Source: Echinarachnius parma (lineage: Eukaryota > Echinodermata > Echinoidea > Clypeasteroida > Echinarachniidae). From it: a stretch of 64,000 bases of DNA. The position numbers and the translations under genes were made by a program. Shown piece after piece: positions 50,527 to 63,565 of the stretch (position 1 is the first letter of the stretch; each line of letters starts with the position of its first letter). The notes under the pieces are model-generated. The model was not told where the DNA came from, searched no databases, and was given only the letters and a program-made list of their open reading frames with translations. The stretch lies in NCBI GenBank assembly GCA_037951105.1, contig JBAMJV010003139.1:62001-126000 (forward strand), in the 5' to 3' direction.

Positions 50527-50760
50527 TATATGATGACATAAATGGTACCCTGGGGTACCAAACGAATATCCGCCATTTTGTTGAATTATTTATTTATTTC
50601 ATGAGGGCTGTACCAGGGTATAGTGTGCATACAATCGCGCGCTGCACTCATAGAGTTATGGCTGCACTGCATACACAACGCAATACGGTTGTGCTTCGAG
50701 TGGACACAAGATGGCGCTACACAACGCGGTACCCCGGGGTACCACGTGTGTCGTCATATA
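50527..50760. mobile_element. MITE with about 33-bp inverted repeats and GGTACC palindromes
   Basis: Left end tatatgatgacataaatggt acc, right end gguacc-equivalent ggtaccacgtgtgtcgtcat ata; each end also holds a GGTACCC(T/C)GGGGTACC palindrome. 234 bp, no ORF. Confidence 0.85.
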
Positions 50761-51542
50761 ATAAAAATACATAAAAAAACAGTCTTTCCATTTCATTAGC
50801 GTCGGTGCGTGTACCCAATTGGAGCAATTCTCCCCTTTCTAGATTGAAAGGCGGGGCACTAATTTGAGGAGAAGAAAAAGTCTTGAGCATCAGTGTGTTG
50901 CCTGAGGCACTAATAACGGCTAATGGGTGGCTGGTTATTGATAGGGTATCGCATCCATGTGGCCAATCAGTCTTTCTTATATTTTCTTTATCACACTTTC
51001 TTATAAAATTTAAAAAGCTGAATTGAAGGCCAGAGCCCCAAATCAACCAAAACGATTGAAAAAAGAAGAAAAGATTCTGATTTAAAAAAAAAATTTAAGT
51101 AATGAATGGTCCTTCAACTAGTGTGTATACTGTCTATTTCTTGTGACTTTGCACAAACACACACATCTATGACTTGCCTGACATAACTTTTCTTGAATTT
51201 TGCGGGGAAAATTGACAAATGTTTTTTTTACAAATTACTGGAAAGAAATGGCCATTCATAGCAACAGCTCAGGTAAAAATTAAATATCATGAGATTCTGA
51301 ATTGCCATCTTTCATGCAGAAGTATGCAATTCAGACGGATACAATCATTCATAGTATAAACATATGCTCAAAATGAAAATAGTGAGCTTCTGTAGTCCCA
51401 TCCCTTGGCACACACGTATGTAATCAAGGCATCCTATCGGCCGCCTGCATGTCTGTCACGAGGCGCCTGCCTGTCGTTTGGCGACCGACACGTGCAAAGG
51501 AACATGGTTCAGCTCGGGGTGTAAATCAATTAGCACCAGACC

Positions 51543-51608
51543 GTGCCAATGTAACCATGTGCGGGAGCGTGGATCGTGCCAATGTAACCATGTGCGGGAG
51601 CGTGGATC
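51543..51608 (+). repeat. 33-bp exact tandem duplication
   Basis: Two identical head-to-tail units, each containing gtgccaatgtaaccatgtgc then gggagcgtggatc. No difference between units, so a recent event. Confidence 0.93.
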
Positions 51609-51817
51609 GCTGTCCATATATGGGAGAGTGTCTGTGGGTCAAATCATTTCGCCTGCTACATTTGACACCTCTCTCTGTTTTGTCTTGTCTTGTATTTTCC
51701 CCTTTTATATCTGTGTGAACCCAATTACTTGTAACCCCTGTATTGCGAATTTATTAAATGCAGGTAATGACAGATTCTTATTCTTATTATTTCTGCAAAG
51801 AGGATTTACTGATATAT

Positions 51818-51828
<11 letters not shown>

Positions 51829-51849
<21 letters not shown>
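51829..51849 (+). repeat. Poly-G tract, 21 nt
   Basis: Directly preceded by a run of nine T. Confidence 0.96.
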
Positions 51850-51850
<1 letters not shown>

Positions 51851-52429
51851 GATTAAGCAATTCAACACCCATTATCTTGTCTCTAATTATTCACTTATAA
51901 TTTTGAGTGAACCCATTTAATTTTAGGTAAAAGACATTTCTACACATATTCTAACTATGAGGAAGGGAGAAATATCATGCACATAGCATTTTCGCCAGAA
52001 CAATTAATTTCTTCTCTTTTTCAAGTACTGACATGTTTAAAACTAATCAAAATTAAACTTCTCTCCTAAGTGATCGTTCTTTAATTTTTTGAAGATAAAA
52101 CAATTAATTTAGCCAGTTCAAAAGTGATTAGTTCCTAGTTTTTGATAATTGAGGAGTTTACTCAAACCCCTTCTCTAGCTTTAAAGGCTGAGTGTGAACC
52201 CGTCTCCATCTGCCACTGCTCCCATCCTCACACCCCGGGTCGGGCGAGGTGATGCGGTTGGATGACCTTCCCTTGCTTGGGGAGGAATCATCCACACCTC
52301 ACACTTTCCACAAAAGTCACCTCCCTCTCTTTCCAGAAAGCCAAGTTTTCCTGAGATACGAGTCAAGTGTGTCGACGCCTCCAGGGCAAATTGAGACAAT
52401 GTGCATGTGCCGATTCAATGTCACCAATT

Positions 52430-54370
52430 AACATTCAAATTGCTCCCTTCGATTTATTTTCTCCTCCCCATATCGTTTAGTTTGAGAGACAAGACGGCAG
52501 GATGTCAAAAGTCACGGTATACGTGTTGGCACCTCTCTGCTCTGATAGTGCACAGCTTCCATGTCACACATTGTCATTGTAATAGGCTCTCTTTTCCATT
52601 TTCCCCCTCAGATATCACTTCATTTTAGGGACTAGACAACAGAATGTCAAATGTTTCAGTATACATGTTCGCACCTCTCTAAAAACTTTAATGGGTCTTT
52701 TTTTATTTTTTCCCCTCTGATATCACTTCATTTTACGGACTACAAAGCAGGATGCCAAATGTCACAGATCGCACCTCTTCTTGGTAAGAGCTTCGATGTC
52801 GATGTCGCATATTGTCATTGTAATGGCTTTAAAAAAAAAAATTCCCCACTGATATCACTTCATTTTACGAACTACAAAACAGGATGCCAAATGCCACAGT
52901 ATACATGTTCGCACCTCTTCATGGAGAGCTTCGATGTCACCCATTTCCATTAAAAACTGCTCTTATATCTCAATTACTCCATTACATGCCATAAGCATGC
53001 AGCCAAAAAGTCATTGAGATTTTTTTTTTTTTTTGCACAGGGACAGGCCCACATTTTCTTTGTACCAACATTCACAAAAATATCCCCCAATCACGCTTAA
53101 ATTATGCAAGCATGTTTTCAAAATCACGTTTTTTATCAAGATTGACACCTTATTTGTCCCCTCCAACCCTGACACTATCATTACATTTGAATAATAGAAA
53201 CATAATGTCAAGAGTCATGGTTTTGCTTCGACACCTTTGTGCGCAGTGAAAACATTTCATCATTATTAGAAATTGTCAATTTCCTATCTGCCCCTCCACC
53301 CCTGAGCCACCATTCATTACATTTAACAAAAGAGGCAATAATTGAAGCATGTTGTTAAAAAGTCATCGTGGTGTGATTTGCCACCTACGTAATCAGCACA
53401 AATTCACACATTATTATTATAAAAGATCTCCTTCTACATGTGATCACTATATTTGAATAACAGAAGCATGATTCCAAAAGTTATGTGTGTAAAACTAGCA
53501 CTTAACCCATTGCCTACAGGAACCTGGTGGCCCCTGCGTTAACTTTATGGCCATTACAAAATCTAGTAGGGAACGGGTTTAATAAACAGTCTGTCAAAAA
53601 TAACAGATAATATATTACGCTTTTCCCTCCTACTCTTTATACCTCCTTCATCATCACATTTGAATAAACAGAAGCATCATTTTTCAAAAGTCATGCTATG
53701 TTTTTGCCTCCTAGAGGCACTTGCCACAAGACAGCTTCTAATCATTTTTTCCCCCGGCCGGGCCCTCAAATGTTGGTGTGCGTGGCACGTATGACACCTC
53801 TGTGCATAGAGGGACTGGGAAACAAACTCATAGTTAATGTCAGTAATAGCCCACTTGTATTTTCTCAAAACACTCCACTTAAGCGAGGAAAAGTCAAGGC
53901 CTTAAGTCAAGATATGTGCACACAATGCTAGTGACACTGCAGTCCATCATGGTGGTTAGCACAGAATTTCACAGAGTGCGAGTATGTGGTATGTTTGTGG
54001 GTTGAGGGGTGGGGAGGAGCAAGGGCAAAACAGTTTTCCCTAAAAAAAAGCCTAAATGATTATGACATTGTTTTTGTTTGTTTGTTGATATTTCAAAGGA
54101 TTCATATTTCCTCATAGTTTTTTATTTCAATGTAATATTTCACTCTTAACCTCTAGAATACAAGGAACCGGTCGGGTTGCGTACAAAGTATATCAAAATT
54201 AATTGCAACTTTTGCATTCTATTTCATCTCTTTCTGCAACGGGGCCCAGATTGTTGGGCCTTAGCCCAGCCCCGTTTGGTGCAAGCTTTTATATATGAAA
54301 GGCACACAACATGCTTACAGTCTTTCTCCAATCATCATATTTAAATAAAGACAAGTACAAGATTCAAAGA
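52430..54370 (+). repeat. Long degenerate tandem array
   Basis: Four clear units of about 110-130 bp (52,440-52,960), each with gatatcacttcatttta, a gcaggatg-caaa(a/t)gtca motif and ttcgcacctct, then at least five decaying units (near 53,180, 53,320, 53,440, 53,650, 54,330) keyed on gaataacagaagcatgat and caaaagtcatg. Confidence 0.75.
53503..53581. mobile_element. MITE family A relative, second subtype
   Basis: TTAACCCATTGCCTACAGG at one end and TAGGGAACGGGTTTAA at the other. Confidence 0.75.
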
Positions 54371-54406
54371 TGAACATTTCCCCACTCATACTAACAAATG
54401 TTTAAA

Positions 54407-54600
54407 GTAATAATAATTATAGCTAGCATTTATATAGCGTTTAATACAGGGTTTCTATTAAAGCGCAAATTATTATTACCCATGGTCATCTGGTACGGTT
54501 CAAACTCACACAATGATATTGCATACTTTCTCAACTCCCTGGGGAGCATACTAGCCATATGTAAGACCAAACTTTTGGGACCATGTCCACTCAACCACCC
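54407..54600 (-). mobile_element. Possible LINE/SINE 3' tail, minus orientation
   Basis: taataataattatagctagc followed by atttatatagcg is the reverse of a common ATATAAAT-(TTATTA)n retroposon end. The body is not identified. Confidence 0.45.
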
Positions 54601-54613
54601 CTCCCCACTTCCT

Positions 54614-54635
54614 CCCCCCCCCCCCCCCCCCCCCC
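54614..54635 (+). repeat. Poly-C tract, 22 nt
   Basis: In a wider C-rich block 54,590-54,665. Confidence 0.96.
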
Positions 54636-57600
54636 GGTCCCCCCTCCCCACTCCCTCCCTCCTCGGTCCTTCACCTCCATGTGCTATATCAGACATGCAC
54701 ATAATCAATGTCATTGCTAATGCTCACATACCTCATACATACCCCTTTTCCCTCTATCATTTCAATCTCTTAAGAAAAGACAAAGCCTGGAGGGCATGTT
54801 CAAATGATACAGGCAAAATACTATCAAAAATAAGGAGAAGTCGGAGAATATTACGTATCAAATGTCCTTGACAATGGAATCGTATTTCTCTCCTATTATT
54901 CCAATTATTAAAAGGAAGACGTAAAACCCAAAGGCATTGAATGATCTTTCGGTTACGCGATATTCTCCGGAAGATTTGAACCCACGCCAAAGGGCACGGA
55001 ATGTTCGTTCTTCGAAACATGATATTCTCCTGCGATAAAATTTCACCCGGACATTGTTTGTTCGGAAAGAGACAAATGATTTCCTAAGTAATCAACAAAG
55101 TTAGCAGTCTGGCTGTATTTGATATATTTGTTAGAAATTAAACTTCCTCCATATATCTGTGTATATAAATACTTGCAATAGGTCAAAGAAAGAAACAAAA
55201 ACTAACTCTGAACTTTGGAAAAACAATAAACTCTTTGATTGCCAATGTCATAGATATGCACTTCACAATACACACAAATGCCATATAGCTGTAAAATATC
55301 TGGCAGTCTAAGTGTTAAGTCATCTTTTTAGTTGATACAATTTATAAACAACAGAAGCTGATTCTTAAGACCTTTATAAATATAGAACTGACTTAAATTA
55401 GTTGAATTTTGCAAGACCCCAAACATAAATAAATTGAAATACAATAAGTAAATAAAATGCAAATGTAATATCCAACCTTTTGGACAAGCCGCCAAGCCAC
55501 CAACTTGAAACATGTTGAGATGCAAAGTGTTCTCCTAACTTGATGAACTTTCAGACTAAACTTTCGCTGAACTTTTCGAGACCTGAATCAGGTTGAAAAG
55601 TGAGTCTCGTCCAAGGAGAAGGAAGGGCTCACTGATCTTGATTGCGCTCCTCAAGAAGGGTGGAGGGGTGAATACTATTACCCCATGTGCCACCTGAGAA
55701 TCACTTAACCCTCTTAGAGCCAAGGCACAGGAAAAGGTCCTTTGACTGACTATGCACATATATTACCCCGGGGGAGTCAGGGACTTAAACAAAGGGGAAC
55801 AAGAGGTCCACTTGAGAAGGTGCAACTCTCTCCAAGTCGAGTCGACCGTACAAAAGAGATACACTCGGCCGCGAAAATTATCCCTCGCTCGTATCATGTT
55901 TATCCCGAAAAAGTGTAAGGCGAGGCGCTTCGTACGCATCCAGCATCTACGGATGGTTTCATTTCTATGAATTATGCACAAGATTATAATTTTTTTTGCT
56001 TGGATGTCCACTTTGTAATGTCTGTACTCTCTATGTTATGGTTTAAAAATTGAAATTAAAGATCACAGGTACGGATTGAAGAATATTAATGACTCTTTAA
56101 CACCAGACGGAGGCTTCAAAAGGAGGCCAACAAAACAGACTGCTTTTGCCAAAATTTATGACCCAAATTCTCATATGAGGTTTAAACCCAACTCTCCTTG
56201 ATTTTAGTTCATGGATTAAATTCAACACATGGACTAAAGAAATGGTGTAAAATGACATATTGTATAAACCAAGGTTTAAGTTAAAATTAAGTTCTGAATT
56301 CAGTCCCCCCCCCCTAAAACAAAAAAAAAAAACCCTAAAAAAACCCCACCTGAATCTGTTAGCTGACACTAAGATATTTCTTGAAGCAAATATGGTAAGG
56401 AATTACACCAAAATCAACTTTCTAATTAAAATGTCTATTTAGAAGTAAATTTTTATATGGATATCTATATAATCAATTTTGAGGAAATGGAAAAACGCAA
56501 ACATGAATGCATGCTTACACAAGTGCGAGCAACAAACAAAACTACACACACTCTCATGTACACCAACACTCATAACAACATGGATGTTGTACCATCCAAC
56601 ATACACAAATGTTATTCATAACAAAACGAGGACATGGACGGAAAAAAAACAACAACCCAACTTTCATGCAGTATTCCACAATAGGGCTTATTGATTAGCC
56701 GGCTGATATAGTAACCGACATTTCGCTGTACCAATTACTTAGTCCTCTGTCCAAAATTACCATTTGTTGCCCCAGTTGCAAGTCAAATGGAGTCGCGAGA
56801 GACTTGTATATTTTGCGTGAAAACATTACTATGCTGAATAACGGGAGACGTAACATATGAAAATGAACAGGAAAGGATAAAGCTGGAGTACACAAAATGA
56901 AGAAGAAAAGGATAGAGCTCACATACAAGAAAAAGAGAAAACTTTAAATTAAAGCTGAGGAACACAAATGGAAGAGGAAATGATAAATAAATGAGGACAG
57001 CTGGATTTGTGTTTTGCTTGAAAACATGGCACTGTTACACAGCACAGACATACAGCCAAGCAAACACTAGGATAATGAAATGAAACCCACTTATTTAGGC
57101 TTAAGTTAGCCTGGCAACAAAATCTGGCAACAAACATTCATCGTACATGAGTTGGTATAATGTTACTTGAAGGTTTAAAAGCATTGTAAAAATGAAATCC
57201 CATTTTTCTGAAATGCTTTTCTTGGGTGTCAAATTTGAAGTGGTTCAGAATGATTTTCCAAGTGGAAATGAGAAACAAGGAAACAAGATCTTAGTTGTAC
57301 CATATCAAAATAAAATACTTGACAGCAATGGGACTCTAATAAAATGATGGACAACATTAATGTCAGTTAGAAAAGCCTTTAATGCCTTATGCCTCTAATA
57401 CCATTATTTAACCAAAAAACATATTTTGCTTTATGTGTACAAGTCTGATGCAGCCGATATACAGTGTTTACTTGTAACTTAAATGCAAAAAGGCTTTTAA
57501 AAAAGAAACATGATTTTATAAGTTGGTGAGAACACCCTCTTCATGTCATAAAAGACGAGGAAGATGCCTTACCATTACCGAAATGATACATTCGGCGGAG

Positions 57601-57764
57601 CATCATTCTATTTTGACAAAAAACAATATTCAGGCCTCATGTGCTTATGTCCGACTCATTCGTGCGACGGCTCGTTCCAATCGTTACGTCTCTTTACAAC
57701 TGCTAATGAAATGGGAGGGGGCTATAGACGGGGGAACAAACAAATCACATTACTCTCTCGCTCT

Positions 57765-58380
57765 AGCGTCAATGGGCCATATGGGAAGAAAGGAATACAT
57801 TGCATTTATACAGAATACGCAAGGTACAAAATGAATGCTCATTATGACGTAAAAAGAAAGAAAAAATTATGACCAGAAAATCACATTATCCTTGCTATTT
57901 TGTTAATGGGCCGTATGGGAAGAAATTAATACGTTGCATATTCTCGCAGGGTGCACAAAAAAAGAGAGAAAATGATAATCACATTTCTCTTGCTATTTTC
58001 AACGGCCATAGGGGATGAAGCGAATACATTGTATTTTTGCAATGTATGAAATAATGCACAATAGTAATATTATAGTAACACAATATTAATGTACAAAGAA
58101 ATATCAAGAGACATTTTGAAATCATGTTTAAATACCCTTGCTTTAAGTTGGCCATTTGGGAAGAAGTGAATACATCATACAACAAAGACAATGTAACATT
58201 ATAACGTAAATTTTAAAAGTAAAAAGAAAATTGTTTGCTTTTTCAATGGGTTATCATGGAAGAAATGAATGCATCGCATATATATCGCCACGTACAAAAT
58301 GCTAGCTGGTTGCACGATGACGTAAAGAGAGAAAAAAAAAAAAATGAATGACAAGATTACATTTTCTGCCATTAAAGTTC
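57765..58380 (+). repeat. Low-copy tandem repeat, 95-148-bp period
   Basis: Five units marked by atgggccatatgggaagaaa with gaatacattgcat at 57,773, 57,906, 58,001, 58,150 and 58,245, each followed by a gacgtaaa(g)agaaag-type A-rich part. Confidence 0.8.
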
Positions 58381-58601
58381 ATCTTCCATATACTGATACA
58401 TTCCTGGTTTTATGTCCATATGGATGATGAAACATGATTGCATGTAATATGCGACATACCTGTCACTTTCCATTACTGATCATTCCAGTAAGGATCATTC
58501 AATCTTCTTTAAGGAATTTGTTTTCTTGTTTTTCTGCTTCGTTAATTTGTTTGAATTATATAACAAGATGGACTGTACAAAAGTCATAAACAATAATTAG
58601 T

Positions 58602-58696
58602 TAACCCCTTCAGGACTGGTCCAAAAAAATATTTGGGCTTTAGGTCTATGGAGAATACATGTTGTAGCAAAATCAGTCAGTCCTGAACAGGTTAAT
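58602..58696 (+). mobile_element. MITE family B, best-preserved copy
   Basis: Ninety-five bp from TTAACCCCTTCAGGACTGGT to CAGTCCTGAACAGGTTAA: terminal inverted repeats of about 18 bp. The core has ggtctatggagaatacatg. Shares TTAA ends with family A. Confidence 0.82.
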
Positions 58697-59238
58697 GCAA
58701 GTCACAAGGAGTGCTTCTAAAGATAGCTGGTTGTATCTATTACTCAGAGATTTAATATAATCACCAAATATATCTTTAACAATGAGTACAATTTGTTCAC
58801 TACTTGTACCTTGATTATTTTATGAAATAAAGTTCCTCAGCTCAGGCAAAACAAAAAACAAAAACAAAATCTCTTAAAATGAGTTTCCCTATAAACAAAT
58901 CTTTAACTGAATGTAACCTAGAAGATATGAACTGTAATTAAATGCCAAATTGCAAAACGCTTCCTATACGCCGACTTTATCATAGTACATGTAATTCACA
59001 ACTGAAGTAGAAGGATGATGAGAATATTATGTATACAACGTAATATGTGCCACCAGTTACAGCCACCACGCCGTTATTGATTTGTTTATCCTAGGCGACG
59101 AGTTGAGCCGTAAATTCATTAACGGGGTTTGGCGGGTCCCCAGACGATGATATGCTCCTCCGACATTAAGCCAATTATAGCATCAACATGAAATGAGATA
59201 AAATGCTTTCTTCAACAACCCTCCCACACACTCTTACT

Positions 59239-59491
59239 TAACCCACACAGGACTGGTCACATAAATACAGTCAAACCTGTATATAGTAACCCCTATAAAG
59301 GGACACAAGAAACGTGGCCACTGTAGACAGGTTTCATAACATCTGCAGGGGAACGTTTCTAGTGAACACTATAGGCAGGTTGGCTGCTATAGACAGGTGG
59401 CTTCTAAGACAGCTTTGACTGTACATGGGTTAGGGTCTATGGGGAATGCATGTTTAATATAACAAAATGCAAATGGTCATCAATGGGTTAA
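59239..59491. mobile_element. MITE family B copy split by a second element
   Basis: Outer parts: taacccacacaggactggtc on the left and gggtctatggggaatgcatg, then aatgggttaac, on the right. They are separated by the ACAGTCAAACC element at 59,269-59,425, so that element inserted later. Confidence 0.75.
59269..59425. mobile_element. ACAGTCAAACC-type inverted-repeat element nested in a family B copy
   Basis: Left end acagtcaaacctgta, right end acagctttgactgta; inside, several copies of a (g/c)actatagacaggt motif. Elements with this terminal and internal pattern are common in marine invertebrate genomes in my experience of such sequence. Confidence 0.72.
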
Positions 59492-59749
59492 CCAAGGGTA
59501 TGTTGTGATGTCCGTATCAAATTCTTAATATGCCAGAGGTATTGCAACTATGGGTATAATGTGACTGTATGATGTAATACTGCACTATCAGCAATCAAAG
59601 GTCAAAGTTGACTTGCACAAAAACATGAGAATATGTTTGACGTGTTGAATAATGATATGATTTAAAATTTCTGTTTGCATCTCAAAACTATTTCCCTTGT
59701 GTGTATAGCAGAAGCCATCATCAAAACTACACAGAATATCAATGGAGGA

Positions 59750-60165
59750 TTCTTTTATCAAATTATGCTCAATCTTGCAAAACTTGAGATATAATATGCG
59801 CACAGGAAGGGGTGTATTATTAATGTATATTTTTTTACAACAAATGCTTCAACTAGCAACATTTGAAGTATAATGTGGGCAGAAAAAGGGTGTTGTCTCC
59901 ACAGGTGTCTGTGCAAAGCAGCGGATGGGTTAATGATCAAAGAACAGTATCAACCACTGTACAAAACATAATTGGCAGATTATTTGTACAACAAACACTT
60001 CATATAGCAACACTTGAAACATAATGTGCACAGACAATAAATAGGCTGTATCATTAATGGTGGATTCTTTTTACACCAATTGCTTCATCATTTTACAACT
60101 AATGCTTCGTCTAGCAACACTTGAGACATAATGTGTGCTGAGGAAGGGGTGTTGTCTCTACAGGC
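59750..60165 (+). repeat. Low-copy tandem repeat, 80-150-bp period
   Basis: Four units: (tttta)caacaaatgcttc, tagcaacacttgagacata and atgtgcacag, the last two with aaggggtgttgtct. Confidence 0.8.
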
Positions 60166-60604
60166 GGCTATGAACGGCAGCGACCCGTCATTCCTTCCAC
60201 CTCTGGCCATCCATTTTTCATTAGCCCGTTAAAAAATTCAGCATCTAACACAGAATGCTTTCTCTCTCCTTCCCTGGGAGTTGGAGACATTTTTTTTTCA
60301 AGGAAAAACAGCTATGAAAAAGAAGAAAATCTTAAAGGGACAAATTAAGTTGAGGTTCTGGACCCCAATGTCTGGTGCTTTGGATTTTGTACATGCATGT
60401 CTTTTGGAACTATGCTTATGTGAAAGGGCAGTCTTACTACTAGTTTTGTGATATTTCTGTTATTTCAGAGTTTCTAAACAGGGTCTACAGACTTTTCTCA
60501 AATAAAAACTAAAATTCATCACTATTTTCAACTTTTCCTCTTTATCTACCATGCAAAAATATTTTTCTAAAAGTGCTTTAAAAAGCAAGAATTAACCCCC
60601 TCTT

Positions 60605-60690
60605 ATTAAACCTATTCAGGACTGGTCCCGAAAAATACTTGGGCTGGGTTCTCTTCAGAGTCTACAGAGAATGCAATGGGTTCCAATTGG
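60605..60690 (+). mobile_element. MITE family B copy
   Basis: Contains cctattcaggactggtccc and agtctacagagaatgcaatg. Confidence 0.65.
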
Positions 60691-61285
60691 TTACATTATT
60701 ACAGTCACTATAGATTAAAAGAGTTGTGTTTTCTAATACCTCTTTGGTTACAATCATAATATAAAGATCACATTCATAGGCTATTGTTAGCAGCAAGTGA
60801 TGTTTACAGCAAAAATAAAACAGCAAAAAGTTGGCGCCTACAAGGCACGATCGAATCTGGGATGTCATGTTGACGTTTTTGAAAAGGAAAAAAAGTGAGG
60901 TGGTGAACTCCTCTAACGTCTCTCTATTCTGCTTTTTCTTGTTGTTTTTGTTGATGCTCTACCTTCTTTTTTTTCCTAACTGGGCTCGCGTTGACAAGAG
61001 CGATACAGTGGGATGAGCAATCGATGTCGATCTGTGAAGAAATGGGCGGCGGATCAATTTATGATGGCCGGGCGGACGATATATTTGTCGGAAAGTTGGC
61101 CGGCACCCGCCGATGGTGGATCAATAGCGTGAAAACTGTCAAGTTTTTTTTTTTTTTTCTTCTTCATTTTTTTTTATGGTGGGAAGATAGAAGCACGTGG
61201 CCTTATGGGTCACTTGACTAGTTTAATAGATGAGGGAGTGAAATACCACCTTGTTCCAAGAACTGATGTGTGTGTATATGTGTTA

Positions 61286-61531
61286 TGGGCTAATCCCACT
61301 GCATCGTTTCTCCTTCCGTTTCCTATCCGTTTGACTAGGTACTAGTAGGAAATGAAATGATGCGGACCAAGTTCGGAATAGACTAGTGTCTAGTAGGATA
61401 CTTTTAATTTGGCGCTGTTTCGCTCGAAACAAAACATCATGGAACTTCAAAATTTGCTAGATACTGACCATTTCGTCACATTTTGGTCGGTTAGGAAACG
61501 GAAGGAGAAACGGCGCAGTGGGACTAGGCCA
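61286..61531. mobile_element. MITE with about 45-bp TIRs and TA target-site duplication
   Basis: Left TGGGCTAATCCCACTGC then cgtttctccttccgtttcct; right is the inverse ending gcagtgggactaggcca. TA flanks both ends (61,284-61,285 and 61,532-61,533), as for Tc1/mariner-like elements. 246 bp, no ORF. Confidence 0.87.
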
Positions 61532-62278
61532 TAAGGGGGATGGGGGCTAATTCCCTGTAGGTTATTACTGGTGGAGTCCCAGCATACGCGTATGCAATGA
61601 GGCTAATTTAATTGAGTTCATATTTCTGGTGCTGCAAGCGGAAATCAATAAAGTTTTTCTGTTATATCTGCACAGACATGGCTAAACCACATGCAGTAAC
61701 TTGTACTTGAATGCATGGGACTGATGTTTACATACAAATGGTCCTTTACCTTTATATCTGGATGCTCGATTATGTAAAAAAAATAATTCTGGTACACACA
61801 ATGTACATGCAACAAAATCTTGTGAATGATATTTATGTAATTAAACTTAATTTAAAGTAAAATATTAACACTTGTTGAGATCGGTCTGATTTTGCAAGCC
61901 TGCCTTCAGTGAGTTCAGTATCATATTTCTTTTATAATAGGAATCACAACTTCAAATTTTCTCAAAATAATACAAATTCTCAGGTACGATACATTTAATT
62001 TACAATTACTTTATAATATACACGTACAATAATGGAATTTCATTAGATCAGGAAATATGGATGCAAAAATTAAACAGTGAATTATCAACATACTTTTCAA
62101 ACTCTAACACAACCAAACAAACATTTTTGTTACAAAACATGAGAGGTTTTAATACTCAATGAGATGTTTGAACTTGTTAAAACGTTAAATTACATACATG
62201 GAGCATTCTTTTCCTAATCTTATTTTGGTTAAAAAAACCCCAGCTAATCTTGAGGGATAGTACAGAGGCACGCATCTC

Positions 62279-62279
62279 C

Positions 62280-62310
<31 letters not shown>
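62279..62310 (+). repeat. (CA)n microsatellite
   Basis: About 15 pure dinucleotide units. Confidence 0.96.
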
Positions 62311-62313
<3 letters not shown>

Positions 62314-62814
62314 ATGCATCGTAACAAACCACGGAGGGACCTAGAGGTATCGTCGGCAACCCGGCACCCAAACCTAATGACAGAAAGGGTGACCCTGACA
62401 AGGACATGTGATAGTATTGATTCGCTAAATGAGTATCTGAAAGTAGAGAGACCTTTCTCCTTCACCTTTCCTTCAAGAAAAAAGGTCTTTTACGGCCGAA
62501 CTTAACCCAATCGTCTTCTGCAACCTGACGATCCATGTATAAACTCACTGGGGAAGACACATGTTCATAAAGAAAAAGAAAAAAGATGGCATGCGCGTTC
62601 TCCGTACCCGAGTTTAACGTTGTGAAGATGTAACACGAGACGCTAGGACAGGTGAACGTGTCATACAAACGTGTCGGGTACAGACAGACGACCCTGGTTG
62701 TGTCATGTGATGCGGGGGTACTGGAGATGGTAACCTTGCCGATTGGTCTACACCCATTTGGTCTACTTCCATTTTGTCAACAACAACAAATAAATCAGAA
62801 TTTAGGGGCATAGG

Positions 62815-62912
62815 ATTATGATTAGGGATTATGATTAGGATTAGGGTTAGGGATTAGGATTAGGATTAGGATTAGGGTTAAGTTTTGGGTTAGGGATTGA
62901 GTTTGGACTTGG
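62815..62912 (+). repeat. Telomere-like (GGATTA/GGGTTA)n tract
   Basis: About 100 bp of imperfect six-base units mixing attagg and gttagg. Metazoan telomeres are TTAGGG; this is a degenerate interstitial stretch. Confidence 0.75.
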
Positions 62913-63082
62913 GGTAATGGAAGTTAAAGTCATCAGGTAGTAGATCAAATAAGTTGTAGACCACCTGAGTGCAGACCAAGCGAACATAAACCCTCTGCAG
63001 CGCTAATTGGCCTCTTGCTACTACTACTACTACTCCTTCTACTACGACATTGATTCGGTCGATAATTCACGTCTTGTTTCAC

Positions 63083-63565
63083 TGCTCTGCCACTCTTGTT
63101 CACCTCCTTCACGGCTGCCTAGTCAATGGCGTGAAGTGTAACTTCATTTTGTAAAGAAAGAAAGCTGCAAAGAATGAAATAAAGGAGATGAATAAGGAGA
63201 TGATGGAATGAAAGATGAGGAAAGAAAGAGAGGGAAAGCGACATTGTGTCAGTGAGACTCAGTTCAGAGGAGGAAAAGAAGAAGCTACCAGCTCCCTTTA
63301 AATGGCTGCTACATTTGCAGGCCACTCTTGTTCACCTCCTCCATGGCTGCCTAGTCAATGGAGTGAGAACAAAAGTGTTACTTCATTTTGTAAAGAAAGA
63401 CAGAAACAAAGAAGGACATAAAGGAGATTAAAAATATTCAAAATGAAACTTAGGGAGTGAGAGAGATTGGGAGAACGACATTGTGTCAGTGAGACCCAGT
63501 TCAGAAGAGGAAAAGAAAAAAAAGGGTGTTACTAGCTCCCTTTAAGTGGCGGCTACATTTGCGGG
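63083..63565 (+). repeat. Two-copy tandem repeat, about 240-bp period
   Basis: Unit 1 starts at the first ccactcttgttcacctcc (63,090), unit 2 at the second (63,321). Both hold gctgcctagtcaatgg, acattgtgtcagtgagac and agctccctttaa. Confidence 0.9.

Noticed and set aside
54398-54871. 157-codon plus-strand frame with a Pro run
   Set aside because: Pro run is the poly-C tract and the start lies in a retroposon tail.
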